Shown piece after piece: positions 51,377 to 60,784 of a stretch of 64,000 nucleotides of DNA; the stretch's first letter is position 1; every line of letters starts with the position of its first letter. A program made the translations under genes and the position numbers. Under the pieces are notes generated by a model. It was not told the origin of the DNA. It saw only the letters and a program-made list of their open reading frames with translations, and made no database searches. The stretch comes from Actinokineospora diospyrosa (GTDB taxonomy: Bacteria > Actinomycetota > Actinomycetes > Mycobacteriales > Pseudonocardiaceae), in the NCBI RefSeq assembly GCF_024171925.1, contig NZ_JAMTCO010000017.1:1-64000 (forward strand), written 5' to 3'.

Positions 51377-52570
51377 ATGTCGCGGCGACTGCAGCCCGCC
51401 GGTTCGTTGCGTGCCTACTTCGGGTGGCGACTACGCCACTGGCGGCGCGCGCGAGGGTTGTCCCAGGCCGAGCTCGGTGCTCGACTCGGCTACGGGGACT
51501 CCCACTTGAGCAAGGTCGAGAGCGGTGACCGGTGGCCACCACCGGATCTACCCGACCGGGCCGATCGGGTACTGGACACCGGCGGCGAGCTTGCCGCGCT
51601 GTGGCCACTGGTCGAGCGGGAACGGCAAGAGGGGCCCGGAGCCCGGCAAGTCGAGGCAATCCCACCCTCGACTCCGTCGAGCCCTACCGCACCCGAGGCG
51701 ATGGAAGCCCTGCTGGCCGCCTATCACGAGGTGGGCTCCCAGCTGGGGAGCCGAGACTTGGTGGTGCCACTAGAACACCACGCACGGGCGGTCGTGCAGT
51801 GGCAGGCAGGATCACCTGAGCCGGAACTCGGGCGGCTCGCGGCTCGATTCGCGCAACTCGCGGGCTGGGCACGCTTCGATGGCGCGGACTACTCGACCGC
51901 CCAGTTCTGGTACACGTGCGGCCTGCACTGGGCGACGCTCGCCGACGACCGCGACCTGATGAGCAGGCTGCTGGCTCGCCAAAGCTCGGTCCACTGGTCC
52001 GTCGGTAACGCTGCCGGAGCTATCGCACTGGCCGAGCGTGCCCGCCTCGTCGAAGGAACCAGACCCGGCGTCCGCGCATGGGCCTGCCTGGCCGAGGCAC
52101 GCGGTCACGCTCTTGCCGGTGATCGCCACTCCTGCGAACAACGCCTAGATGACGCCGCGTCGCTTCTAGCCGCTGCCGACCCCCGCACGGAACCCTGGGC
52201 AGCTCAATCCGTGCTCGCCCTCGCCATGGGTACCTGCTATCGCGACTTAGCAGCCCGAGACAACCACGCGACCCTGGCGACTACAGCGGTCGATCACACC
52301 ACCCGTTCGTTGGCAGCCGTACCCACCATGAACGAGCACGACCGCGCGGTAGTGGCGACTCGCCTCGCGAGTTCCCACACCCACGCTGGCCAGCCCGATG
52401 AGGCGGCGTCAGTGTTGACCACCCTGTTGAGCCCATTTTCTGGCCCGCACGGGTCTGCGCGCGTAAGAGCCGAGATGCGGGTCGTGCACACCCAGCTCAC
52501 CGAACACTGGCCAACGGTGGGCGCTGTGCGTGAACTGACCGACCTGGTGCGGACTCACCTGCCGAACTAG
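51377..52570 (+). CDS. XRE-family transcriptional regulator with TPR-like C-terminal region
   Basis: The 397-residue protein has an N-terminal Cro/C1 helix-turn-helix: LRHWRRARGLSQAELGARLG, YGDSHLSKVESGDRWPPPD. A long alpha-helical C-terminal region of Ala/Leu-rich repeats (for example ARLVEGTRPGVRAWACLAEA, HAGQPDEAASVLTTLL) suggests TPR-type repeats. This is a common actinobacterial orphan regulator. ATG 51377 follows GAGGAGG. Codons in the last third (about 52,100-52,560) are more A/T-ending than in the first. Confidence 0.88.
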   Translation: MSRRLQPAGSLRAYFGWRLRHWRRARGLSQAELGARLGYGDSHLSKVESGDRWPPPDLPDRADRVLDTGGELAALWPLVERERQEGPGARQVEAIPPSTPSSPTAPEAMEALLAAYHEVGSQLGSRDLVVPLEHHARAVVQWQAGSPEPELGRLAARFAQLAGWARFDGADYSTAQFWYTCGLHWATLADDRDLMSRLLARQSSVHWSVGNAAGAIALAERARLVEGTRPGVRAWACLAEARGHALAGDRHSCEQRLDDAASLLAAADPRTEPWAAQSVLALAMGTCYRDLAARDNHATLATTAVDHTTRSLAAVPTMNEHDRAVVATRLASSHTHAGQPDEAASVLTTLLSPFSGPHGSARVRAEMRVVHTQLTEHWPTVGAVRELTDLVRTHLPN

Positions 52571-52601
52571 TGGCTCGCCCCAACACGTTGGCTTTCAGAC
52601 A

Positions 52602-52639
52602 GACCTGGCCGGTGCCGGAACGTCGGCACCGGCCAGGTC
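52602..52639. terminator. Bidirectional terminator hairpin
   Basis: A perfect 16-base-pair stem (GACCTGGCCGGTGCCG, 52602-52617, with 52624-52639) closes a six-base loop. It lies between the convergent XRE regulator and the serine protease. Confidence 0.9.
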
Positions 52640-52660
52640 CTCAGGGGCGGCGGATGGTCC

Positions 52661-54250
52661 TCAGAACTGCAGCGCCCACGAGTCGACCTTTCCGGTGTCC
52701 TGGTTGGCGATGTCCTGCACGCGCAGCTTCCACGTGCCGTTCGCGGCTTCACCGGAGGCGTTGACCGTGTAGGTCTTGTTCACGTTGTCGACACTGTCGT
52801 TGTTGGTGAAGTCCTCCAACAGGTAGACCGACCCGTCCGGGGCGACGAGCGACAAGACCAGGTCGCCACGGTAGGTGTGGATGATGTTCACCTCGACGTT
52901 CAGTGCCGCCGGGGCGTTGCCCGTGACACCGGTGACGGTGACCGGCGCGTCGACGGTGCCGCTGTCAGCGATGGTGACGTCGGCGGTGCTCTCGAACCGG
53001 GGACCGGTCGGCGGGGTGGTGCCGCCGTCGTTGTTGTCGATCAGGTCCTTGATCTCGTTGTAGATCAGGTTGATCCGGGCACCCTGGTTACCGGGGCATC
53101 CGCCGAGGTGGTGCAGCGCGATGACCTTGTGGTTGGCGGCCAGCACAGGGGATCCGGAGTTGCCGCCAGAGGTGTCGCAGCTGTAGCTCATGTTGTACGA
53201 GTCCGAAGCAGCGCTGCGAACCGTGCACAGCGGACCGCCTTGGGCCTCCTCGTAGATGGACAGCCTCTTAGGCTTACCGTCGCCGTGACCGGGGATGTAG
53301 ATCCGCTCCCCTGCCACCGGGTTCCGCACGTCGAGGTACAGCGTGCCGAACTGCTGGATAGAGGCGAAGTTGTTCACCGAGAACAGCGTGTAGTCGAGCC
53401 TGCTAGACCCGCCGGGGCTGGTCTTGTAGAAGGTCGCGCCGCTCACCTTGGTGCCCGCGCCGGGGTTGTTGCCGCCACAGGTAGCGCAGTCGTAGGCGAA
53501 CTGGACCTCCGACGACGACACTGCGGCCTGAGTTGCGATGCAGTGGTTGTTGGTCAGCACGCGGTTGGTAGCGCCAACTCGCCACGCGGTGCACAGGCCG
53601 CCACCGCTGATCAGCAGGCGTGCGACCGCGTTCGACTTCGCGTACTCGGTGGGATGACTGGTCTTGTAGCAGACGGTGTCGCGCCTAGCGTCCGTGCCGC
53701 AGACACTGAAGAAGCTGGGATTATTAGCCCTTACCTCGTCCGGGCTGTAACCACGCCAGTACCGGTCGATCGAGAAGCCAAGTCCACGAGTGGCAACCGC
53801 GGAACGCTTGTGCAACGTGACAACGGCAGCCTCGCCGTCAATGGACATCGCAGCGAAGCCCTTGCGGCCGTGCCGAGTGAAGTCGCTGTCCCCCGTGCGC
53901 GCCCCACCGGCGGTGGGATCACCGTGGTAGGTGTACACCTCACGACCGGCCGGGTCCGCGACAGTCACGAAATCCCCGGGCGCCAACCGCAGCGAGTCGA
54001 AGTGGACCTTGATGTAGGTCGCCCCCGGCTGTCGGATCTCCTGCCGCTCGGTCCCCGTGTAGGCGACCGTTCTGCCGAGAACCGTTTCCTCACCGACTTT
54101 CATCGCACCTTCGGGAACCACACCCTCGGGCGCGACCTGGGACAGTGCCGCGGCGGTAGCTGCGGGTTCGGACGAAGCCCACGCAGGGCCGAACATCGCA
54201 CCGCCCGCCGCAACGGCAAGGGCGAGCACAACGATCGGGGTTCGGGCCAC
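52661..54250 (-). CDS. Secreted trypsin-like serine protease with C-terminal proprotein-convertase P-domain
   Basis: The 529-residue protein has a signal peptide, a propeptide/N-terminal domain to about residue 180, and a chymotrypsin-fold protease with His236 (TNNHCIAT), Asp286 (SRLDYTLF) and Ser365 (GGNSGSPVL). A Pro/Gly linker leads to a P-domain (about 425-529; IIHTYRGDLVLSLVAPDGS, WKLRVQDIANQDTGKVDSWALQF in sequence). P-domains usually accompany subtilisin-like proteases and aid folding or substrate docking; a trypsin-like partner is seen in some actinomycetes and myxobacteria. GTG 54250 follows GGAGGAG. Confidence 0.93.
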   Translation of the reverse strand: MARTPIVVLALAVAAGGAMFGPAWASSEPAATAAALSQVAPEGVVPEGAMKVGEETVLGRTVAYTGTERQEIRQPGATYIKVHFDSLRLAPGDFVTVADPAGREVYTYHGDPTAGGARTGDSDFTRHGRKGFAAMSIDGEAAVVTLHKRSAVATRGLGFSIDRYWRGYSPDEVRANNPSFFSVCGTDARRDTVCYKTSHPTEYAKSNAVARLLISGGGLCTAWRVGATNRVLTNNHCIATQAAVSSSEVQFAYDCATCGGNNPGAGTKVSGATFYKTSPGGSSRLDYTLFSVNNFASIQQFGTLYLDVRNPVAGERIYIPGHGDGKPKRLSIYEEAQGGPLCTVRSAASDSYNMSYSCDTSGGNSGSPVLAANHKVIALHHLGGCPGNQGARINLIYNEIKDLIDNNDGGTTPPTGPRFESTADVTIADSGTVDAPVTVTGVTGNAPAALNVEVNIIHTYRGDLVLSLVAPDGSVYLLEDFTNNDSVDNVNKTYTVNASGEAANGTWKLRVQDIANQDTGKVDSWALQF

Positions 54251-54403
54251 GTTCTCCTCCTAACAGATGTCAACGGGACATATCTCCCCCGGTATACGCG
54301 CCGCCCGTGACCACCCGATAGGAGTCCGGCCTTGACCAACCCCCTGTCAACTCGCGATCGGTAACGATCTCCGACCCCTTCACCGTTCGAACTCGACAGT
54401 GGA

Positions 54404-56143
54404 CTAGCCGACCTTTTCCCCTGCCGCCGAAGCCAACTCCGTGCCGATGGGCTCGGTACGGGCTACCGGTCCGCACAGCCACGACGCCACTGCGCCGACT
54501 AAGCACAGCGCGATGGCGCAGCCGAACGCGATCGCCAGTCCGTGGGAGAACGGTTCGGAGATCAGGCTGGGGAAGAAGCCCCGACCGGTCAGGTACGTCG
54601 CCTGGTCCGGTGGCAGCGTGGACAGCTGGTCGCCCAGGAGTTGCCGGATCGGGTTGTAGCCGAGGAACGCGGCGAACAGCACCGCGACGGCGGGCAAGGA
54701 GGCCACTTGGGCGGCGGAGTCGGCCGACACGCCGTGGGCTTGGAGGCCGGTGCGCATGGCGTCGGGCAGGCTGCTCGCGAACCCGGCGATGATCAGGCTG
54801 AAGAAGAAGCCGATCGACAGGACCATCGCGGTGTTCTGGAACGTCGTCATCATCCCGGAGCCGGAGCCGCGGGCGTGCGGTGGCAGGCTGTTCATCACCT
54901 CGGCTCGGTTCGGCGAGGAGAACATCCCCATACCGATGCCGTTGAGCACAAGAACCGCGGCGAACGCCGGGTACGGGAAGTTCACCGGTAGCGCTATCAG
55001 CAGCACGAACGACAACGCGGTGATCAGCAGCCCGACCGACGCGAGCACCCGACTGCCCACGCGATCGGACAAGATGCCGGACGCGGGAGCGGACACGAGA
55101 AAGCCGACGGTCATCGGCAGCATGTAGATGCCCGCCCACAGCGGGGTCTGCTCGTAGCTGTAACCGTGCTGCGGTAGCCAAATCCCCTGTAGCCACACAA
55201 TCAGGATGAACTGCAGCCCGCCCCGACCGAGCGAGGCCGCGAAGTTGGCCACGTTGCCCCAGGTGAACGACCGCGACCGGAACAGCGACAGGTCGAACAG
55301 CGGATTGGCGACCCGGCGTTCCACCTGAACGAACACGGCCAACACCAGCACACCGCCGATCAGGCAAGCGAGCACGAACGGACTCCCCCAGCCCGTCTGC
55401 GAGTCGCCGTAAGGCTGGATGCCGTAGGTAATCCCGACCAGCAACGCGATAAGCCCGACGGCGAAAGTGAGGTTCCCCCACCAATCCATCCTGGCGTGCT
55501 TGCGCACCCCCGTGTCGTGCAGCTTCAGATAGGCCCAGACGGTGCCGACCACCCCGACCGGAACGGACACCAGGAACACCAGGTTCCAGTTCACCGGCGC
55601 CAGCACGCCGCCGACCACGAGGCCGAGGAACGACCCGGCGATCGCGGCCACGCCGTTGACCCCGAGGGCCAGGCCGCGCTGGTTCGCCGGGAACGCGTCG
55701 GTCAAGATCGCCGAGGAGTTCGCCATCAGGAACGCGCCGCCGACACCCTGCACCACCCGCCAGCCGATCAGCCACAGCGCGGCGGCGTCGCCGGTGAACC
55801 AGGTGGCGGCCAGCAGGACCGAGGACACGGTGAACACGGCGAAGCCCAGGGTGTACATCCGCGCCCGCCCGTACATGTCCCCCAGCCGCCCGAAGCCGAC
55901 CACCAGCACGGCGGTGACCACCAGGAACCCCATGATCATCCACAGCAGGTAGCCGGTGTTGGCCGGTTCCAGCGGGTCGATCCCGATGCCCGCGAAGATG
56001 TCGGGCAGCGCGATGAGCACGATCGAGGAGTTGATCGTGGCGAGCAGCATGCCCAGCGTGGTGTTCGACAGCGCGATCCACTTGTACCGCGGCCCCGGCG
56101 CGAACCCCTGGTCCGCGCCCGCCGCCTGGCCGGTCCGAGTCAC
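54404..56143 (-). CDS. MFS multidrug efflux transporter, DHA2 (14-helix) type
   Basis: The 579-residue protein has the DHA2 N-domain (ATINSSIVLIALPDIFAGIG, GFGRLGDMYGRARMYTLGF, GWRVVQGVGGAFLMANSSAI), two extra central helices, and a C-domain ending in a short cytoplasmic tail. It resembles EmrB/QacA-type drug pumps. GTG 56143 lies within a cluster of CTTAGC palindromes, so it is probably under tight repression or activation. It is divergent from a large SARP-type regulator. Its coding strand has long open frames on the opposite strand that are shadows. Confidence 0.92.
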   Translation of the reverse strand: MTRTGQAAGADQGFAPGPRYKWIALSNTTLGMLLATINSSIVLIALPDIFAGIGIDPLEPANTGYLLWMIMGFLVVTAVLVVGFGRLGDMYGRARMYTLGFAVFTVSSVLLAATWFTGDAAALWLIGWRVVQGVGGAFLMANSSAILTDAFPANQRGLALGVNGVAAIAGSFLGLVVGGVLAPVNWNLVFLVSVPVGVVGTVWAYLKLHDTGVRKHARMDWWGNLTFAVGLIALLVGITYGIQPYGDSQTGWGSPFVLACLIGGVLVLAVFVQVERRVANPLFDLSLFRSRSFTWGNVANFAASLGRGGLQFILIVWLQGIWLPQHGYSYEQTPLWAGIYMLPMTVGFLVSAPASGILSDRVGSRVLASVGLLITALSFVLLIALPVNFPYPAFAAVLVLNGIGMGMFSSPNRAEVMNSLPPHARGSGSGMMTTFQNTAMVLSIGFFFSLIIAGFASSLPDAMRTGLQAHGVSADSAAQVASLPAVAVLFAAFLGYNPIRQLLGDQLSTLPPDQATYLTGRGFFPSLISEPFSHGLAIAFGCAIALCLVGAVASWLCGPVARTEPIGTELASAAGEKVG

Positions 56144-56169
56144 TTAGCCATGCTAAGCAAAAGCTTAGC
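56143..56169. promoter_or_regulatory. Overlapping CTTAGC/GCTAAG palindromes at the DHA2 pump start
   Basis: CTTAGC-CAT-GCTAAG (56143-56157) and GCTAAGC-AAAA-GCTTAGC (56152-56169) are two perfect inverted repeats sharing their middle half-site. They overlap the GTG start and leader of the pump gene. The AT-rich hexamer stands out in GC-rich DNA. A TetR- or MarR-type repressor encoded elsewhere, or the divergent regulator, could bind. Confidence 0.7.
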
Positions 56170-56569
56170 CGCAGGGCAATGACCGCTGTCACACCCGCGC
56201 GCCCACCCCGGCCGCGCTACCCTGGCCGCACGAAATGAACGACGCTCGAATAGTCGTCGACGAGTCCCCCCGAAAAGCAAACCGTGCGCCGCCGCGACAA
56301 ACCGACTGTTGTTCGGCGCGGTCCCGGTTTCACATTTTCCCACGGGCCGAACTGCCAAAAGTCGGACAGGGCAGAACCAACGAGGTAGGCCGAACGCGGG
56401 AAGCACGCACCCCATTTCCCGCGCTCGTTGCGCCATGCGGCTGACAATGGCCGAAATGGCGCTGTGGCCCGCGATCGGAGCTCACTACACTCCAATCCTG
56501 CGCCAACGCACATTCCGCCGCCGGGGGGCGGCTGCCGGATCCGGGGAATCCAGGTCGGGGGTGAGGCTG
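56144..56569. other. Divergent intergenic region between DHA2 pump and SARP regulator
   Basis: Beyond the palindromes at its left end, this 426-base spacer is less GC-rich than the genes either side and contains no supported gene. It must hold the SARP gene promoter. In-frame codons upstream of 56570 exist but lack family similarity. Confidence 0.45.
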
Positions 56570-59470
56570 GTGGAGGCAGCGTTCGGGATACTGGGCGCGA
56601 CGGCACTGCGGCTCGACGGGGTGCTCGACGCGGGCTGGGAGTCGCCCAAGCCCAAGGCGATGCTGGCGGCCCTGCTGGTCGCCCCGGGCCGCACGCTGCC
56701 CGGTGACGCGCTGGTGCGCTGGGTGTGGTCGCAGGAGCAGCCGCGGCCGACCCGCACCACCGCGACGCTGGACACCTACGCGACCCGGATCCGCAAGCTG
56801 CTCAAGCGGTTGCCGGTCACCGCGACCCTGCGCGGGCACCGCGGCGCCTACCGGCTCGACACCGACCGCGCCGCCATCGACTACTTCCAGTTCCGCGACC
56901 TGGTCGCCACCGCGCAGCGGCACTTCCGCGACGGCCGCTCCGCCGAGGCCGCCCACCACGCCGACCAGGCCCTGCGGCTGAGCCGGGGCCGCCCGCTCGA
57001 CGACCTGCGCTCGGCCGGGGCGCTGGCCTGGCGCACCCGCTTCGAGCGCGACGAGCTCATCCCGGCGCACACCACGCACCTCAACGCGCTGATCGACCTC
57101 GGCCGCGCCGACGAGGCCCTGGTGCTGCTCGACGACCTGCAGTCCGAGCACCAGGACAGCCTCGCGCTGCACAAGGCCAGGCTGGCGGTCCTGCACGCGC
57201 TCGAGCGGGCCGAGGAGGCCAGCGAGTACTACCTCGACGTGCACCGGTCACTGCGCACCGAGGGCGATCCGCAAGCCGCCGACCACCTGCGCCGCCACCA
57301 CGAGTCGCTGATCACCCGGGCGCACAGCGCGCCGTGGACCGCCCCGCGGGAGTACCAACCGCCCCGGCAGCTGCGGTTCGACGTGCACAACTTCGTCGGC
57401 CGCGCCGACCAACTGTCCGAATTGAACGCTCACGCCCTCGACGCCGACGGCGTGCCGGTGCGCGGGATCATCGTGCTGGAGGGCATGCCGGGCGTCGGCA
57501 AGACCAGCCTGGCCGTCCACTGGGGACACCGGGTGCGCGACCGCTTCCCCGACGGCGACCTGTTCGTCGACCTGCACGGCCACTCCGGCACCCCGGCGGC
57601 GACGCAGGCCTCGGTGATCGACGAGCTGCTGCTCGGCCTCGGCGAGGAACCGGACACCTCGGCCGCGCCCCGCGCCCGCGCCGCGGTCCTGCGCCGGACG
57701 CTGGCCAACCGGCACACGCTGGTGCTGCTGGACAACGCCCGCAACTCCGACCACGTCCGGGAGCTGCTGCCGCTGCTCGCCGAGTGCCTGGTGGTGGTGA
57801 CCAGCCGCAACTCGCTGACCGCCCTGGCCACCAAGTACAACGCGCAGCGCATCCAGGTGCAGCCGATGACGGAGGCGGAATCGACCACGCTGCTGGGCAC
57901 CCGGCTCGGTGGGCGCGCCGACGCCGGGCTGCGCGCCGAGGTGGTCCGCCTGTGCGGCGGGCTGCCGCTGGTCATCGCCGTGGTCGGCCAGAACATCGCC
58001 GAGTACCGGCTGCGCCGCGAGCACGCCGACCTCCCGCCCCGGCGCCTGCTGCTCGAACTGGGCATCGACGCCGACGGGGACAACTCGCCGCAGACCCTGT
58101 TCACCTGGTCCTACCGGGCCCTCCCGCAAGCGGCCCGACGCCTGTTCCGCCTGCTCGGCCTGCACCCCGGCAGCGAGTTCTCGGTGTCGGCCGCGCAGTC
58201 GTGCTGGGGCCGCGACGAGGCCGAGACCCGCGAGTGCCTGGCCACCCTGGTCGGCGCCCACCTGCTGGAGCGCACCGACTCCCTGGACCGCTTCCGCTTC
58301 CACGACCTCATCGGCGAGTGCGCCAACAACCTCGCCCACACCGACGAACCCACCGAACTCCGCCACACCGCCACACGCCGCGTGCTCGCCTTCTACCTGG
58401 CCTCCGCCACCGCCGCCCACCACACCCTCTACCCCGACAGCGACGCCGGTCCCCCATTCGATCTGCCCGCGCAGGTGAGCCCCCTGACCTACGCCGACGA
58501 GGACGCAGCGCGAACCTGGTTCGCCACCGAGCACAGCACCCTGATGGCCACGATCACGACCGCCGCGAACACCGGCAACCACGACCTGGCCTGGCGACTG
58601 CCGCACGCGGTGAGCACCTACCTCGAGCAGCTCGGCTACCACGAGGACTACCGGCAGGCGATGGAGACCGCCGTGACCTCGGCGAACGCGGACGGCGAGG
58701 AGGAAGCGGAGGCGTCGTCGCTGGCCGACCTCGGGCGCAGCCACCTGACCTCGGGCAGGCTGGCGGACGCGCAACGGTGCCTGCACCAGGCCATGGTGTT
58801 CGCCGACGCGTCGGGCAACCAGCGGGGGCAGTGCGCGATCCGGTTCCACCTCGGCCGCATCGCGATGCTGGTGGGCGACGCCACCACCGGGGTGCGGCTA
58901 CTGGGCGAGAGCCTGGAGCTGGCACAAGCGGCCGACGACATCGAGGCCAGGCGCTGGACGCACTACGAACTGGGTGACGCGCTGCGGGTCGCGGGTGAGC
59001 CCACCAAGGCACTGCTGCACCTGCGGGAGGCCCAGCAGCACGCGATCGCGGCGGGCGACGACTACGCGTTGGCGCTGGTCCTGGCCGGGATCAGCTCGGT
59101 GTCGCTGGCGCACGGCGAGCACACCGAGGCCGCCGCCTTCGGGGTGGCGGCGGTCAGCACGGCCGAGTCCTCGCGCAACACCAGCGCCATCGTCACCACC
59201 TGCACGGTGCTCGCCGAGGTCCGACTCACCACCGGCGCGTCAGCGGCCGCCGAACTGCTGGCCACCCGCGCGGTCTCCCTCGCCGAACGCGTCCACGACG
59301 TCCCCGTCCACGCCCGAGCCGCCGAGGTCCTGGGCGACGTCCTCGCCGAGCAGGGCAGGCACGCCCAAGCCCGCCGCACCTGGCTGGAGGCCGACGAGCT
59401 CTACCACCGCCTGGGCAGCACCGCCGGACGGCACCGGATCTACACCAAGATCGCCGACCTGTCCCACTGA
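56570..59470 (+). CDS. AfsR/SARP-family transcriptional regulator with NB-ARC and TPR domains
   Basis: The protein of about 966 residues has a SARP winged helix (KPKAMLAALLVAPGRTLPGD, LDTYATRIRKLLKRLP), a bacterial transcriptional activation domain to about residue 240, and an NB-ARC ATPase with P-loop GMPGVGKTS near residue 305 and LVLLDNARNSD as Walker B. Then come LFRLLGLHPGSEFSV and a long TPR region (about 690-960; ASSLADLGRSHLTSGRLADAQ). AfsR-type proteins integrate signals to activate antibiotic genes. GTG 56570 has GGGGGTGAGG upstream; GTG 56561 is the alternative. It faces a DHA2 pump; no biosynthetic genes follow it here. Confidence 0.93.
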   Translation: MEAAFGILGATALRLDGVLDAGWESPKPKAMLAALLVAPGRTLPGDALVRWVWSQEQPRPTRTTATLDTYATRIRKLLKRLPVTATLRGHRGAYRLDTDRAAIDYFQFRDLVATAQRHFRDGRSAEAAHHADQALRLSRGRPLDDLRSAGALAWRTRFERDELIPAHTTHLNALIDLGRADEALVLLDDLQSEHQDSLALHKARLAVLHALERAEEASEYYLDVHRSLRTEGDPQAADHLRRHHESLITRAHSAPWTAPREYQPPRQLRFDVHNFVGRADQLSELNAHALDADGVPVRGIIVLEGMPGVGKTSLAVHWGHRVRDRFPDGDLFVDLHGHSGTPAATQASVIDELLLGLGEEPDTSAAPRARAAVLRRTLANRHTLVLLDNARNSDHVRELLPLLAECLVVVTSRNSLTALATKYNAQRIQVQPMTEAESTTLLGTRLGGRADAGLRAEVVRLCGGLPLVIAVVGQNIAEYRLRREHADLPPRRLLLELGIDADGDNSPQTLFTWSYRALPQAARRLFRLLGLHPGSEFSVSAAQSCWGRDEAETRECLATLVGAHLLERTDSLDRFRFHDLIGECANNLAHTDEPTELRHTATRRVLAFYLASATAAHHTLYPDSDAGPPFDLPAQVSPLTYADEDAARTWFATEHSTLMATITTAANTGNHDLAWRLPHAVSTYLEQLGYHEDYRQAMETAVTSANADGEEEAEASSLADLGRSHLTSGRLADAQRCLHQAMVFADASGNQRGQCAIRFHLGRIAMLVGDATTGVRLLGESLELAQAADDIEARRWTHYELGDALRVAGEPTKALLHLREAQQHAIAAGDDYALALVLAGISSVSLAHGEHTEAAAFGVAAVSTAESSRNTSAIVTTCTVLAEVRLTTGASAAAELLATRAVSLAERVHDVPVHARAAEVLGDVLAEQGRHAQARRTWLEADELYHRLGSTAGRHRIYTKIADLSH

Positions 59471-59750
59471 CGAGCTACTCCGTTGGTGAGGCGACTGCGC
59501 CAGATACCACCACGGGCATCGACCTCAGCTGATATCAGCCACGATCGTGTGATCTCATTCGTAGCAACCTTCGGCCGTTCGCGTTGATCTTCGAGGTCAG
59601 GGCCGTCTCGGCTACCCGGCGCTGCGAACAACTCCAGGTTTGGTGACCGCCAGAGGGTTGACTCCCCACGAACGGGTGGTAGAGACTCGGCCGGGATGAT
59701 CAACGCGCTCGCCAGTGCCGTCGAGCGCCTCGAGAAAGTCAGAAACAACC

Positions 59751-59867
59751 TTGCTGAAGAAGGTCCTGCCCCTCGCCGCACTCCTGCTCGCCCCGGTCGC
59801 CGCGGTCGTCTACGTCGTGGTCACCGGTGACATCGAGACCGGATTGGCGTGGTGGAAGTTGCGCTGA
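59751..59867 (+). CDS. Possible small single-helix membrane peptide
   Basis: A TTG-initiated frame would encode 38 residues: two lysines, a hydrophobic helix (VLPLAALLLAPVAAVVYVVV), then TGDIETGLAWWKLR. The KK-hydrophobic-WWK pattern is peptide-like rather than random, but the start codon is weak and no clear ribosome-binding site is visible. The surrounding 59471-59901 otherwise holds nothing I can support. Confidence 0.3.
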   Translation: MLKKVLPLAALLLAPVAAVVYVVVTGDIETGLAWWKLR

Positions 59868-59901
59868 GGATCGACCGCGAGTCCACTTCGGACTCACGGC
59901 G

Positions 59902-60414
59902 TCAGGGCCGCGGTTCGGCGGCGAACGCGCCCAGGCGGTGGAACAGCTGCAGGTGCGTCAGACCGCAGAAGACCGCCAGTTCCGCGACCGCCCCGGGTTC
60001 CAAGTGGACGATGCCGTCCTCGTCGGACTCATCGGACTCGGCGGCGTTGTCGAGCCGGTGGCGCGCCCAGCGGCGCAGCGGTTCCAAGTCGGCCGCGTGG
60101 TCGAGTACCAGCAGCCGCAGGTCGACGACGCACGCCAGCAGGTGCGGCTCGACCCCGGCTTGGCGCATCGCGGTGCTGAGCACGTCCGGCGCGGGGATGC
60201 CCAGCGCCTCGCAGATCGCGACGAACCGACCGAGCGTGCACTGCCGGATCCCGAGCTCGTAGGTGGCGATGGTCTGCGAGTGGATTTCACGATCAAGTTT
60301 CGCGACCAGTTGCGCCCTGGTCCAGCCGAGCGCCTCGCGCGCGGTGCGCAACTCGTGCCCGATGGCGCGTAGCAGCGCCGGATTGGTCAGGACCCGCTCT
60401 CGGCGGTCGCTCAC
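59902..60414 (-). CDS. Helix-turn-helix (XRE-like) DNA-binding protein
   Basis: The 170-residue protein has an N-terminal helix-turn-helix (LRTAREALGWTRAQLVAKLD, IHSQTIATYELGIRQ) in a Cro/C1-like fold with family-typical TxxxYExG spacing. A C-terminal helical region follows, with an acidic DESDEDG patch. It resembles small actinobacterial regulators. GTG 60414 has a GGGGG site upstream. It is divergent from the redox two-component pair across about 370 bases and may regulate it. Confidence 0.82.
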   Translation of the reverse strand: MSDRRERVLTNPALLRAIGHELRTAREALGWTRAQLVAKLDREIHSQTIATYELGIRQCTLGRFVAICEALGIPAPDVLSTAMRQAGVEPHLLACVVDLRLLVLDHAADLEPLRRWARHRLDNAAESDESDEDGIVHLEPGAVAELAVFCGLTHLQLFHRLGAFAAEPRP

Positions 60415-60668
60415 ACCAACCCCCTGAATTAGACCTCGCGGCCCGCCGATGACCATGTTCGGCGCCAAAGAACTGGTCGTGACGACCCGCGATCCCGTTA
60501 CACGGTTCCCATAATTTGAGCTATTGTCGCCTCGTCAGACGAATGCTCGACGAACAAGGCGGTTGCCGGTCCCGCCCATGATGATCTTGCCGCTCGGAGC
60601 CGTTGCGCGCGAGTGCCTTGTGATCGAGATCCTAATGTTCACCAATGCCACACCTTATCTGCGAATTC

Positions 60669-60717
60669 CATTCACACCAGTCCAATCGGCGCCCACCTCG
60701 GCATTCACACCAGTCCA
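60669..60717. promoter_or_regulatory. Paired 16-base direct repeats upstream of the redox two-component pair
   Basis: CATTCACACCAGTCCA occurs exactly twice, at 60669-60684 and 60702-60717. The repeat distance is 33 bases, about three helical turns, so two proteins would bind the same DNA face. The pair ends 67 bases before the ATG at 60785. GTGAATG right after the second copy adds a short inverted half. The rest of 60415-60784 shows nothing I can support. Confidence 0.65.
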
Positions 60718-60784
60718 GTGAATGCCGGTGAACGCGGCCGGGCACCCCTACCGACCCCGCCCGCCGGGTGATTGACTGGCGGGC

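Noticed and set aside
56725-58977. A 750-residue Arg/Pro-rich frame inside the SARP gene
   Set aside because: It is a +2 shadow of the SARP-NB-ARC-TPR gene, with no domain similarity.
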